Positions 32,886 to 40,696 are shown, counted from the stretch's first letter. The stretch is 64,000 nucleotides of DNA from Solirubrobacteraceae bacterium (GCA_031177685.1 JAPSGI010000002.1:62001-126000), one strand, 5' to 3'. The notes: a model not told the origin generated them from the letters alone. Translations and numbers: made by a program.

Positions 32886-33734
32886 TTGACGCGCCCGGTC
32901 CTCCTGGTCCTGGGGGCCGTCGCGTCCGTGCAGCTCGGGGCCGCGCTGGCTGTGACGCTGTTCGACGAGGCCGGCCCCGCCGGGACGGTGCTGCTGCGCC
33001 TCGCCCTCGCCGCGGTCCTGCTGGTCGCGGTGTGGCGGCCGTGGCGCCGCCCGCTCTCGCCCGCCGACCGGCGCGCCGTGCTGCTGTTCGGGCTCGCGCT
33101 TGCCGGGATGAACGGCTTCTACTACGCGGCGCTGGACCGCATCGACCAGGGCGTCGCGGTGACCCTCGAGATGGCCGGCCCGCTGACCGTCGCCGTGGCG
33201 GGCTCGCGGCGCCCCGTGGACCTGCTGTGGGTCGCGCTCGCGGCGGCCGGCGTCCTGCTGCTGATGGGCGGCGGCGGCGACCTCGACCCGCTGGGCGCCG
33301 CCTTCGCGGTGACGGCGGGCGGGTTCTGGGGCGCCTACATCCTGCTCAGCGCGCGGGTCGGGCGCTCGCTGCGGGGCGGCTCGGGCCTGGCGCTGGCCAT
33401 GGTGGCCGGCGCGCTGGTCGTCGCGCCGCCGGGCGTGGCCGGCGGGGGAGCCGACCTGCTGCACGCCGGCGTGCTGGCCACCGGCGCCGCGGTCGCGCTG
33501 CTGTCCTCCGTGATCCCGTACTCGCTGGAGATGGAGGCGCTGCGCGCGATGCCGGCCCACGCGTTCGGCGTGCTGATGAGCCTCGAGCCCGCCGCGGCCG
33601 CCATGGCGGGCTTCGCCGTGCTCGGCCAGCGCCTCGGAACGGCCGAGGTGGCGGCGATCGGCCTCGTCGTCGCCGCCAGCGCCGGCGCCGCCCGGACCGC
33701 CGGCGAGACGCTCCCGCCGCCCGTCGTCGACTAG
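32886..33734 (+). CDS. EamA/DMT-family transporter (RhtA-like)
   Basis: 282 residues with about ten hydrophobic segments in two EamA repeats. Examples are VLLVLGAVASVQLGAALAVTLF, AVLLFGLALAGMNGFYYAALDRIDQGVAVTLEMAGPL and GAFAVTAGGFWGAYILLSARV-like text; the second repeat has SSVIPYSLEMEALRAMPAHAFGVLMSLEPAAAA. These resemble threonine/homoserine exporters RhtA and YddG-like exporters. Start TTG at 32886, 7 bases after the MerR gene, so it may belong to the same transcript and export a pathway compound. Substrate unknown. Confidence 0.85.
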   Translation: MTRPVLLVLGAVASVQLGAALAVTLFDEAGPAGTVLLRLALAAVLLVAVWRPWRRPLSPADRRAVLLFGLALAGMNGFYYAALDRIDQGVAVTLEMAGPLTVAVAGSRRPVDLLWVALAAAGVLLLMGGGGDLDPLGAAFAVTAGGFWGAYILLSARVGRSLRGGSGLALAMVAGALVVAPPGVAGGGADLLHAGVLATGAAVALLSSVIPYSLEMEALRAMPAHAFGVLMSLEPAAAAMAGFAVLGQRLGTAEVAAIGLVVAASAGAARTAGETLPPPVVD

Positions 33735-33737
33735 CGG

Positions 33738-33774
33738 TGTGGAGTTGACCGCGATATACGCGGGAAACTCCACA
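33738..33774. promoter_or_regulatory. Long hairpin immediately before the NYN gene
   Basis: TGTGGAGTT pairs with AACTCCACA (9 bp). An internal GA/GA mismatch is followed by CCGCG/CGCGG (5 bp) and an ATATA loop. It starts 4 bases after the EamA stop and ends 2 bases before the GTG of the next gene. There is no T-tract, so it is not a classical terminator. It may be a leader structure, an operator or an end-processing site. Confidence 0.5.
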
Positions 33775-33776
33775 AC

Positions 33777-34139
33777 GTGCGCTGGCTGGTGGATGGGATG
33801 AACGTGATCGGCTCGCGGCCGACGGGCTGGTGGCGCGACCGGCCCGCAGCGATGCGCGCGCTGGCGCAGCGGCTGGGGCGTTTCGCGACGGAGACGGGCG
33901 ACGACGTCGCCGTGATCTTCGACGGGCGGCCCTTCGAGCTGGACGCGCCCGGCGTCGAGGTGAACTTCGCGACCCGCCGCGGCCGCAACGCCGCCGACGA
34001 CGACATTGCGGCCCGCGCGGAGCCCGGCATCACCGTGGTGACGTCGGATCGCGACCTGGTGGCCCGGGCGCGCGAGCGCGGCGCGGACACGATGGGGGCG
34101 GGGGAGTTCCTGCGGCGGCTGGACGGCGCGGGCGCCTGA
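33777..34139 (+). CDS. NYN-domain (YacP/PIN-like) putative ribonuclease
   Basis: 120 residues from a GTG. It begins WLVDGMNVIGSRPTGWWRDR, the NYN/PIN start with the first metal-binding Asp, then VIFDGRPFE, EVNFATRRGRNAADDDIAARA (Asp pair) and VVTSDRDLVARARERGADTMGAGEFL. This is the compact YacP-type layout of RNA-binding nucleases. The long hairpin directly before the start could be its own RNA target, but that is speculation. Convergent with the DUF2804 gene, with no gap. Confidence 0.88.
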   Translation: MRWLVDGMNVIGSRPTGWWRDRPAAMRALAQRLGRFATETGDDVAVIFDGRPFELDAPGVEVNFATRRGRNAADDDIAARAEPGITVVTSDRDLVARARERGADTMGAGEFLRRLDGAGA

Positions 34140-35000
34140 CTACCAGCGCACGTCGTGGCTCTCCATGACGCCGTAGCCCTCGGCCAGCTCGACGCCGCCG
34201 GGCAGCGTCCCCAAGAAGACGCCGAACGGCTGGGCGTAGCGCGAGCGGATCACCAGCAGGTTGTCGTCGCGCGCCCGCGTCGCCTCGGTCGCGCAGCGCA
34301 GATCGCCGCCCTCGGCGAACGCCACCGACCCCAGGTCGTCCGCGAAGCGCACCGGTCCTACCTCCCGCGGCTCGCCGTCCACCCACACCGTGCGCTCGCT
34401 CGCGCCGAGGGAGTCGTGGATGCCCTCGGCGAGGTTCCACGCCACCGGCGCCCCGCCCACCGCGACGCCCGTCCCTGCGCACCAGCGCCACGAGGTGACG
34501 CGGTCGTGGTAGCCGGCGCTCTCGTCCACGAAGGCGCGCCCCTCCAGCGGCAGCGTGCGCCCCGGCAGCCGCACGGTCCCGCGCGCCGGCACGTCGCCCT
34601 GCTTGCGCGTCCAGATCCACGCGCGCCCCGCGGGCGTCACGGTCTCCACGCCCTCGCCCTCCTCCAGCGCCAGGTCGATCTCCACGTCGCCGTCGCGCAC
34701 GCGCACCCGCCCGGGCGACTCGACCTCCACGCGGCCCCGACCGGCCAGCATGCGCGTGCGCTCGTGCAGGCGGCGCTCGGCACGGTCCCACACCGCCCAC
34801 CAGACCTGCCACGTCGGCCCGACCCGTGCCGAACCGGCGCACAGCATCGCCTCGGGCCCGTAGAGGCCGACGTAGCGCCAGCGCTTGCGCATCCGACCGG
34901 CCCGGAACAGCGGCATGCGCGCGGGCGGCACGACGACGCCGTCGGGCCGGGCCGCGCCCGCGCCGCGCCAGGGAAGCTGGGGAACCGTGGCCGTTTCCAT
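34140..35000 (-). CDS. DUF2804-family protein
   Basis: 286 residues. Beta-rich, Trp-rich protein: KRWRYVGLYGPEAMLCAGSARVGPTWQVWWAVWDR near residue 40, GRAWIWTRKQGD, FVDESAGYHDRVTSWRWCAGTG (about residue 165) and AWNLAEGIHDSLGASERTVWVDG. This matches the DUF2804 pattern as I know it; its barrel-like sequence resembles lipocalin or carotenoid-1,2-hydratase-type folds. No signal peptide. The start at 35000 faces the palindrome 35032-35049 shared with the nitrilase-TetR operon, so it may be in the same regulon. Function unknown. Confidence 0.75.
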   Translation of the reverse strand: METATVPQLPWRGAGAARPDGVVVPPARMPLFRAGRMRKRWRYVGLYGPEAMLCAGSARVGPTWQVWWAVWDRAERRLHERTRMLAGRGRVEVESPGRVRVRDGDVEIDLALEEGEGVETVTPAGRAWIWTRKQGDVPARGTVRLPGRTLPLEGRAFVDESAGYHDRVTSWRWCAGTGVAVGGAPVAWNLAEGIHDSLGASERTVWVDGEPREVGPVRFADDLGSVAFAEGGDLRCATEATRARDDNLLVIRSRYAQPFGVFLGTLPGGVELAEGYGVMESHDVRW

Positions 35001-35031
35001 GGGAATGCGGCGGTATTCTCCCGCGCAGGGC

Positions 35032-35049
35032 ATTGACCGACTGGTCAAT
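35032..35049. promoter_or_regulatory. Perfect palindromic operator between DUF2804 and nitrilase genes
   Basis: ATTGACC-GACT-GGTCAAT, 7-base arms with a 4-base centre. It lies in the 72-base divergent gap, 31 bases from the DUF2804 start and 23 bases before the nitrilase start. TTGACC could serve as a -35 with TACGGG 17 bases downstream. The TetR protein at 35888-36517 is the likely binder. Confidence 0.6.
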
Positions 35050-35072
35050 CGACTTTACGGGAGCTGCTGACG

Positions 35073-35888
35073 CTGCGAGTCGCCGCGATCCAGATCAACT
35101 CTACCGACGACGCGGAGCGCAACCGCGACACCGCGGAGCGCCTGGTCCGCGAGGCGGCGCAGCGCGGCGCGCGCCTCGCCGTGCTGCCCGAGAAGTGGAA
35201 CCGCCTGTGCGAGCCCGAGCGCATGGCGGCGGCCGCCGAGCCGCTCGACGGGCCGTCCACGGAATGGGCGCGGGGCCTGGCGCGCGAGCTGGGCATCGAC
35301 CTGGTCGCCGGCTCCATCGTCGAGCGCGGCCCGCACGGCAACCACAACACCTCCGTGCACGCCGGCCCCGACGGCGAGATTCGCGCTGTCTACCGCAAGC
35401 TGCACATGTTCGACGTCGAGGTGGCCGGCCAGGTCTACCGCGAGTCCGCGCACGAGGCGCCGGGCGAGGAGGTCGTCGAGTCGGCGCTGGAGGACGGCGC
35501 CGGGCTCGGGCTCACCGTCTGCTACGACCTGCGCTTCCCGGAGCTCTACCGCGAGCTGAGCCGGCGCGGCGCGCGCGTGCTGGCCGTGCCGTCGGCCTTC
35601 ACGCTGACCACCACGCGCGACCACTGGGAGGTCCTCCTGCGCGCGCGGGCGATCGAGAACCAGGCGTTCGTGATCGCCGCCAACCAGGTCGGCGAGCACC
35701 CGCCCGGCCTGCGCTCCGGCGGGCGCTCGATGATCGTGGACCCGTGGGGGTTGGTCCTCGCCCAGGCGCCCGACGGCGAGGCCGTCGTGGTCGCCGACCT
35801 CGACTTCGCCGCCCAGGACGCGATCCGCGACAAGCTGCCGGCGCTGCGCCACCGCCGGCCCGAGCTCTACGAGGGGGCGCCGGCCTGA
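35073..35888 (+). CDS. Carbon-nitrogen hydrolase (nitrilase superfamily), probable CTG start
   Basis: 271 residues if begun at CTG 35073. The family N-terminus RVAAIQINSTDDAERN is in frame, but the only stop upstream is at 35034 and there is no ATG, GTG or TTG before the ATG-less segment ends at 35181, so CTG 35073, nine bases after GGGAG, is the best start. The catalytic triad is present: Glu in VLPEKWN, Lys in VYRKLHMFD, Cys in VCYDLRFPEL. These enzymes hydrolyse amides (omega-amidase, N-carbamoyl compounds). The stop overlaps the TetR start (TGATG). Substrate unknown. Confidence 0.88.
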   Translation: MRVAAIQINSTDDAERNRDTAERLVREAAQRGARLAVLPEKWNRLCEPERMAAAAEPLDGPSTEWARGLARELGIDLVAGSIVERGPHGNHNTSVHAGPDGEIRAVYRKLHMFDVEVAGQVYRESAHEAPGEEVVESALEDGAGLGLTVCYDLRFPELYRELSRRGARVLAVPSAFTLTTTRDHWEVLLRARAIENQAFVIAANQVGEHPPGLRSGGRSMIVDPWGLVLAQAPDGEAVVVADLDFAAQDAIRDKLPALRHRRPELYEGAPA

Positions 35889-36517
35889 TGGCCAGCACGG
35901 CCCGGGCCCAGGCGGCCGCGGACAAGCGCCGCCTCATCCTCGACGCCGCCGTGCGCGTGTTCGCGCGCCAGGGCTTCCACCAGTGCCGCGTCTCGGACAT
36001 CGCGGACGAGGCGGGCGTCGCCTACGGCCTCGTCTACCACTACTTCTCCTCCAAGGAGGAGGTGCTCGACACGCTGTTCCTCGAGCGCTGGGACGTGCTG
36101 GTGGCGATGATCGGCGAGGTGGCCGCGCGCGACGGCCTGCATCCGCGCGAGCGCCTGGAGCAGATCGCCTCGTTCATCGTCGACTCCTACCGTCACGACC
36201 CCGAGCTGATGAAGGTGATCATCGTCGAGGTCACGCGGGCGGCGAACTCGTTCGGTCGCACGCACCTGGACAAGATCCGCGAGGCCTACGACGGCATCGC
36301 CGGGATCGTCCGGGACGCGCAGGAGCAAGGGATCTTCAAGTCCGACGTGACGCCGGAGTTCGCCGCCCTGGCCTTCTACGGCGCGATGGAGCAGGTGCTC
36401 ACCGCGTGGATCTTCGACCTCATCCCGCGCAAGGCGCAGGACTACGACCAGGCCAAGCAGTTCGTGGTCGAGACGGTGTGCGGGGGGCTGGACGCGAGCG
36501 CCCCCGCGTCGGAATAG
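35888..36517 (+). CDS. TetR-family regulator
   Basis: 209 residues. The helix-turn-helix reads RRLILDAAVRVFARQGFHQCRVSDIADEAGVAYGLVYHYFSSKEEVLDTLF (residues 14-62 in outline), typical of the FadR/KstR2-like TetR group. The C-terminal domain has helices ERLEQIASFIVDSYRHDPELMKVII and FAALAFYGAMEQVLTAWIF. Coupled to the nitrilase gene by TGATG. It probably binds the palindrome at 35032-35049. An acyl-CoA ligand is plausible, judging from neighbours and family, but not shown. Confidence 0.9.
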   Translation: MASTARAQAAADKRRLILDAAVRVFARQGFHQCRVSDIADEAGVAYGLVYHYFSSKEEVLDTLFLERWDVLVAMIGEVAARDGLHPRERLEQIASFIVDSYRHDPELMKVIIVEVTRAANSFGRTHLDKIREAYDGIAGIVRDAQEQGIFKSDVTPEFAALAFYGAMEQVLTAWIFDLIPRKAQDYDQAKQFVVETVCGGLDASAPASE

Positions 36518-36529
36518 ACTCCGCCGCGA

Positions 36530-36664
36530 ATGGAGAACGACCTGGTCAAGCGCCTGGCGTGGTCCGGGCTCCTCGCCGGCCTGGGAGCCATCGCGAGCAT
36601 CGCCACCCAGCGCGTGGCCGCGGCGATTTGGTATCGCGTCTACGGGGAAGACCCGCCCGAGTGA
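36530..36664 (+). CDS. Tiny membrane protein, DUF4235-like
   Basis: 44 residues: MENDLVKRLAWSG, then a hydrophobic helix LLAGLGAIASIATQRVAAAIW, and a short tail YRVYGEDPPE. The helix plus WxxxxGEDPP tail resembles DUF4235 proteins of actinobacteria, though it is shorter than usual. A TAGACT hexamer ends 9 bases before the ATG. Its stop overlaps the next start (GTGA), and it heads a four-gene cluster of small membrane proteins. Confidence 0.7.
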   Translation: MENDLVKRLAWSGLLAGLGAIASIATQRVAAAIWYRVYGEDPPE

Positions 36665-37065
36665 CCGAGCAGCCCGAAGAGGAACGCGAGCCGCGGCTCC
36701 AGGACACGACGGAGCGCTCCGCGCTGCCGCTGCCGCTGCCCGAGGGCGAGGCGGCACAGGCCGAGCCGCCCCCCGCCGCCGAGCCGGCTCCCCCGGCCGA
36801 CGTGCCGCCCGCCGAGGAGGCGGCGCCGGCGGAGGAGGTCGCCCCGGCGGACAAGTCCGCCGCGGTCGAGCAGCCCGCATCGGCGGACGAGTCGCCCGCG
36901 GTCGAGGAGCCCGTCGCCTCGCCCAACGGCGCGCAGGCCGCGACGCCCCCGCCCTTCGACCCCTACGCCGAGCCGTCCGAGGGGCCGCGCCCCGAGATGC
37001 TGATCGGCGCCGCCTTCGTCGGCGGCCTCGCGCTCGCCTTCCTGATCAAGCGCCTTGGCCGCTGA
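36661..37065 (+). CDS. Acidic Pro/Ala/Glu-rich protein with C-terminal membrane anchor
   Basis: 134 residues from the GTG at 36661. Residues 1-105 are low-complexity (PPAAEPAPPADVPPAEEAAPAEE) and strongly acidic; residues about 112-130 (EMLIGAAFVGGLALAFLIKRLG) form one membrane helix with a basic end, so the long tail faces the cytoplasm. No family recognised. It overlaps both neighbours: GTGA upstream and 11 bases with the holin-like gene downstream. It probably belongs with the holin/DUF3618 envelope cluster. Confidence 0.75.
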   Translation: MTEQPEEEREPRLQDTTERSALPLPLPEGEAAQAEPPPAAEPAPPADVPPAEEAAPAEEVAPADKSAAVEQPASADESPAVEEPVASPNGAQAATPPPFDPYAEPSEGPRPEMLIGAAFVGGLALAFLIKRLGR

Positions 37066-37525
37066 ACCCACACCGACCAACGGCTCGCGCGAGAGCTCGC
37101 CGCAGATCGCCGCGGCGGTCCAGGAGATCTCCGAGCGCGCGTCGCTGCTCGTCCGCGAGGAGATCGAGCTGGCCAAGGCGGAGGTCTCGGAGAAGGTCAA
37201 CAAGCTCATCCGCGGCGCGGTCGTCGGCACGGCGGCCGGCGTGTTCGCGATCTTCGGCGTGGCGATCCTGCTGCAGGGCTTCGCGTGGCTGCTGTACGCG
37301 CTGGTCTTCGACGACATCTACTGGGGGTTCTTCGTCGTCGCCGGCCTGCTGTTCCTGCTGGCCGGCCTGGCCGCGTTTTTGGCGGTGCGCTGGTTCAAGG
37401 GCGGCGCGCCGCCCACGCCCGACATGGCGATCGACGAGGCGCAGCGCATCCGCGACACGCTCACCGGCGAGCCCGGCGGCCAGCTGGATGCCGTGGCCGC
37501 CCGCGCGGAGGCGGACCGCGACTGA
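37055..37525 (+). CDS. Actinobacterial holin-family (DUF1469-type) membrane protein
   Basis: 156 residues from a TTG. An amphipathic N-terminal helix (IAAAVQEISERASLLVREEIELAKAEVSEKV) is followed by two membrane spans (GAVVGTAAGVFAIFGVAILLQGFAWLLYALV and WGFFVVAGLLFLLAGLAAFLAVRW) and a soluble tail. This is the Actinobacterial holin-X/phage-holin III superfamily pattern. In chromosomal clusters with DUF3618 it is a housekeeping envelope protein rather than a prophage lysis gene. The stop overlaps the DUF3618 start (TGATG). Confidence 0.85.
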   Translation: MAAEPTPTNGSRESSPQIAAAVQEISERASLLVREEIELAKAEVSEKVNKLIRGAVVGTAAGVFAIFGVAILLQGFAWLLYALVFDDIYWGFFVVAGLLFLLAGLAAFLAVRWFKGGAPPTPDMAIDEAQRIRDTLTGEPGGQLDAVAARAEADRD

Positions 37526-37752
37526 TGCCGGACCGCTCGCCCGCGGAGATCCGCGCGTCGATCGAGGCCAACCGGGCCGAGCTGGCCGTCTCGATCGAGC
37601 GCCTGCGCGGCGAGGTCGCCGAGCTGACGGACTGGCGCGGATACCTGCGCCGCAACCGCAAGACCGCGCTGGTGGGCGCGGCCGTCGCCGGGTTCGTCGT
37701 GGGCGGCGGGCTCGCCGCGCTGGGCGGCCTGGCCTTCCGCCGCGGCCGCTAG
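37525..37752 (+). CDS. DUF3618 small membrane protein
   Basis: 75 residues. SPAEIRASIEANRAELAVSIERLRGEVAELTDW is the DUF3618 helix, then RRNRKTALVGAAVAGFVVGGGLAALGGLAFRRGR gives one membrane span with basic ends. Last gene of the coupled cluster 36530-37752. It converges on the DegV gene with a 4-base overlap. Function unknown; probably structural in the membrane with the holin-like protein. Confidence 0.85.
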   Translation: MPDRSPAEIRASIEANRAELAVSIERLRGEVAELTDWRGYLRRNRKTALVGAAVAGFVVGGGLAALGGLAFRRGR

Positions 37753-38612
37753 CGCAAAAACGAGCTCGGCACGCCGCCCACGCCGATGAGGCCGGGGCCG
37801 ACGTGCGTCCCGATGACCGGTCCGATCTCGGACACGATCGTCGGCTCGGTGCCGAAGATCTCGCGCCCGCGGTCGACCAGCCGCGCCGCCACGTCCGGTG
37901 CCTGGATGTGCTGGACGACCCAGGCGTCCGCGCCGTCCTCGTGGCAGCTGCGCAGGTAGTCGACCATCCGCTCGAAGGCGCGCCCCGCGGTCCGCACGCG
38001 CTCCACCGGCGTGATCTCGGCCTCCAGCGCCAGGATCGGCTTGATCCGCAGCGTCGTGCCCAGCCAGGCGCTGGCCGAGCCGATGCGCCCGCCGCGGCGC
38101 AGGAACTCCAGCGTGTCGACGCAGAACCAGAGGTTGAGCTCCTCGCGCGCCGCGCGCGCGTGGCGCACGACCGCCTCGACGTCGTCGACCGCCCGCGCCC
38201 GCGCCGCCGCGGCCAGGACCATGAGCCCCAGCCCGCCGCAGGCCGTCGCGGAGTCCATGACCTCGATCCGCCCCTCGCGGCCCTGCTCGTCCAGCCGGGC
38301 CTTGGCGGCGAGGGCGGACTCGTAGGTGCCGGAGATGCCGGCCGACAGGTGGATCGAGACGACGTCGTGGCCGGCGTCCAGCAGCGGCTCGTAGCAGGAC
38401 AGGAAGTCCCCGACCGAGGGCTGGGACGTCGTGGGCAGGTCGGCCGCGGTGCGCAGGTGCTCGTAGTAGCCGTCGAAGTCGGGCAGGTCCGCCTCGCGGT
38501 CGTCCCGACCCTGCCAGTGCACGTAGAGGCTGACCTGGCGCAACTCCTCGGCCGTCACGCGCTCGGAGGGCAGGTAGCACGTGGTGTCCGTGACGACGGC
38601 GACGGGCGGCAT
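37749..38612 (-). CDS. DegV-family fatty-acid-binding protein
   Basis: 287 residues. Starts VAVVTDTTCYLPSERV, and has TSQPSVGDFLSCYEPLLDAGHDVVSIHLSAGISGTYESA (the fatty-acid carboxylate-binding Thr/Ser region) and DSATACGGLGLMVLAAA. C-terminal GPVIGTHVGPGLIGVG is also typical. DegV/FakB proteins bind a fatty acid and, with a FakA-type kinase, present it for phosphorylation; no FakA gene is seen nearby. That link is family knowledge only. Confidence 0.92.
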   Translation of the reverse strand: MPPVAVVTDTTCYLPSERVTAEELRQVSLYVHWQGRDDREADLPDFDGYYEHLRTAADLPTTSQPSVGDFLSCYEPLLDAGHDVVSIHLSAGISGTYESALAAKARLDEQGREGRIEVMDSATACGGLGLMVLAAAARARAVDDVEAVVRHARAAREELNLWFCVDTLEFLRRGGRIGSASAWLGTTLRIKPILALEAEITPVERVRTAGRAFERMVDYLRSCHEDGADAWVVQHIQAPDVAARLVDRGREIFGTEPTIVSEIGPVIGTHVGPGLIGVGGVPSSFLR

Positions 38613-38635
38613 GCCGCAGCCATCCTATGCGGCCC

Positions 38636-38641
38636 TACACT
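38636..38641 (+). promoter_or_regulatory. Candidate -10 for leaderless glutaredoxin-like mRNA
   Basis: TACACT ends 6 bases before the GTG at 38648 with no ribosome-binding site between. This supports the GTG over the in-frame ATG at 38627, which lies upstream of the hexamer. Confidence 0.5.
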
Positions 38642-38647
38642 GCGCGC

Positions 38648-38902
38648 GTGGAACGGGCGACGCTCTATCGCTGCCAGACCCCGACGAACTGGCTGTGCCC
38701 GTGCGGGCGCGTGGCGCGCGAGCTGCGCAAGCACGGGGTCGAGCACGACACGGTCCGCGTCGCGCTGCGCAAGCGCGATCGCGACGAGGTGCAGGAGCTG
38801 ACCGGCCAGCGCCACGTGCCGATGCTGGTCGACGGCGACGAGGCAATCTGCGACTCGCGCCGCATCGTGGAGCACCTCAGCAGGCGCGGAACGTCCGCGT
38901 GA
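38648..38902 (+). CDS. Glutaredoxin/GST N-terminal-like thioredoxin-fold protein
   Basis: 84 residues from the GTG at 38648. It opens ATLYRCQTPTNWLCPCGRVARELRKHGVEHDTVRVALRK, then ELTGQRHVPMLVDGDEAICDSRRIVEHL, which matches a thioredoxin-fold GST-N/glutaredoxin domain with cis-Pro in VPML. Three cysteines (C8, C15, C17) sit in the redox-loop region, with a CPC in place of CPxC. Stand-alone domain with no GST C-terminal part. Its end overlaps the convergent propeller gene by 26 bases. Redox partner unknown. Confidence 0.82.
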   Translation: MERATLYRCQTPTNWLCPCGRVARELRKHGVEHDTVRVALRKRDRDEVQELTGQRHVPMLVDGDEAICDSRRIVEHLSRRGTSA

Positions 38903-40691
38903 GCGCCAGCCGCCGCCCGTCGCGCAGCGTGGCCTGCGCGGTGACGCGGTAGAAGCGCTCGGACTCCAGGAAGCGGGTCCCCAGGCGCAGGTCGAAGGGC
39001 CGCCGCGTGTCGCGGCGCACGCGGCGCAGCCCCGCGCGCGGCCCGTAGAGGAACGTGACCCGGCGGACGTTGCGCTTGTCGCGGCCGGCCACCAGCGCCC
39101 GCACGCGCCGCGGCGCGCAGGTGCGGCGCGGCCTGTCGCGCAGGTGCAGCCCGTAGATGCCGAGCAGCAGCTTGGGCGCCCCCGGGCCCGCGAGGCCGGA
39201 CGGGCGCGTCACGCGGGCCGGCGGCGTGCGGTCGCGCAGCGCGCTCAGGCCGCCCAGCACCCCGACGTAGGCGGTGCCGTCGGGGCCCAGCGTGACCGGC
39301 GCGTAGTTGTTGTTGAAGCCCAGCCCGCGCCCCGACAGCCGCTTCCACACGGTGCGGCCCGTGCGGAAGTCCAGCGCGGTGAGGTACCAGGGGTCGTCGC
39401 CACGGGGGTCCGGCTCCTTCGTGTAGACGTAGACGAGGCCGTTCTCCAGCGACAGCTTGGGCACGACCGTGGGCGAGCGCTCGGCCGAGGTCCACACCTT
39501 GTGGCAGCCGCGCCCGTCGGGGTCCAGGTCCACGCGCTCGACCCCGGGCGCGGTGGCGGCGGAGCCGCTGGTGGCGTTCGGCCCCGTGTAGCCGTAGTTG
39601 TTCTCCACCACCAGCGAGGTCGCCGTGCCGATCAGCGAGTTGTCGGTGGCGCTCTGCCCGCCGGCGAACACGCGCTGCGAGCACACCTCCCGCGAACCGC
39701 TCACCGCCTTCGCGCGGCGGTAGACGATCACGTTCATCGGGTCGGAGTTGTCGGTGATCGCGACGTAGTCGGTGCCCATGAGCGTCGGCGTCGTCCCCGA
39801 CCCGCGCTGGGTCTGTCCCGGCTTCATCTCGCCGGTGTTGGGATAGTTCTGGCGCCACGTGACCTTGGGCGCGCCGGACGCATCGGCGTCGAAGCGGTAC
39901 AGCGCGGCGTCGGTGACGACGTACACGCCGCCGGTCTCGTCCACCGCGTGCGAGTTGCCGATCGGCTCGCGCGTGTCGAGCACCTTGGTCGCGCCGCTCG
40001 CCGGGTCGACTACGCCCACCACGCCGTTGATGCTGGCGTACCAGATGCGCCCCGACCAGTCGGGCAGCGCGGCGATGATCTTGTCGTCGGGGGACAGCGA
40101 CCCCGAGACGTCGTAGTCGCGCTCGAGCCGGAAGCCCGGCTCCGGCGTCTGCGCCACCACGTAGATGTGGCGGCTCGTCGTCGGGACGATCGCCCGGTCG
40201 CGCTCGTCGAGGTAGAAGTAGCCGCCGCCGGCGAAGTCCTGGAAGATGTTCGCGGGGACGCTCTGGCGCGCGGGCAGCTCCATGCTGGCCAGCGGCTCCA
40301 GCGTGTTGGGCGCGAACAGCCGCAGCGTCGGCCGTGCGATCCCGACGCAGATCGTCACCAGCCGGTCGCGCGAGTCGAAGGTGATCGACCCGCACACCCC
40401 GCCCCCCGTGTAGAACGACGTGCGCACCATGTCGCGCCCGAGCGGCCCCTGCCAGTTGGTCGTGTCGGTCTGGTAGGCGTCGTCGTGCAGGTTGGAGCGG
40501 TCGTTGGGCGCCATGTGGGGATGGCGCGGCGGCGGCGGCGCGTCCAGCAGCGACACCGGTTGCGGCGTCCACGGCGCCCCGACGAACTCCGGGACCTCGT
40601 TGGTGGTCGTCCGCTCCGGGATGGGCTCGGCCGCCGCGGGCGCGGCCTGGAGCAGGAGGGCGCCCAGCAGTGCGGCTGCCCCGCGGCCCAC
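38877..40691 (-). CDS. Secreted beta-propeller (PQQ-like/NHL-like) protein
   Basis: 604 residues from a GTG at 40691. A signal peptide (GAAALLGALLLQAAPAAAEP) is followed by propeller-like blades: GSITFDSRDRLVTICVG, YFYLDERDRAIVPTTSRHIYVVAQT, GRIWYASINGVVGVVDPASG, GGVYVVTDAALYRFDA, GLVYVYTKEPDPRGDDPWYLTALDFRTGRTVWKRLSG and GTAYVGVLGGLSAL. The C-terminal 130 residues are Arg-rich (RRTCAPRRVRALVAG, RRVTFLYGP) and Ig-like. Enzymatic PQQ residues cannot be confirmed. It lies 5 bases downstream of the glutaredoxin gene on the same strand. Probably cell-surface. Confidence 0.75.
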   Translation of the reverse strand: MGRGAAALLGALLLQAAPAAAEPIPERTTTNEVPEFVGAPWTPQPVSLLDAPPPPRHPHMAPNDRSNLHDDAYQTDTTNWQGPLGRDMVRTSFYTGGGVCGSITFDSRDRLVTICVGIARPTLRLFAPNTLEPLASMELPARQSVPANIFQDFAGGGYFYLDERDRAIVPTTSRHIYVVAQTPEPGFRLERDYDVSGSLSPDDKIIAALPDWSGRIWYASINGVVGVVDPASGATKVLDTREPIGNSHAVDETGGVYVVTDAALYRFDADASGAPKVTWRQNYPNTGEMKPGQTQRGSGTTPTLMGTDYVAITDNSDPMNVIVYRRAKAVSGSREVCSQRVFAGGQSATDNSLIGTATSLVVENNYGYTGPNATSGSAATAPGVERVDLDPDGRGCHKVWTSAERSPTVVPKLSLENGLVYVYTKEPDPRGDDPWYLTALDFRTGRTVWKRLSGRGLGFNNNYAPVTLGPDGTAYVGVLGGLSALRDRTPPARVTRPSGLAGPGAPKLLLGIYGLHLRDRPRRTCAPRRVRALVAGRDKRNVRRVTFLYGPRAGLRRVRRDTRRPFDLRLGTRFLESERFYRVTAQATLRDGRRLALTRTFRAC

Positions 40692-40696
40692 GAGCG

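Noticed and set aside
37055-37525. Holin gene as evidence of a prophage
   Set aside because: No phage structural, lysis or integrase genes nearby, and the DUF3618 neighbour marks a chromosomal housekeeping cluster.
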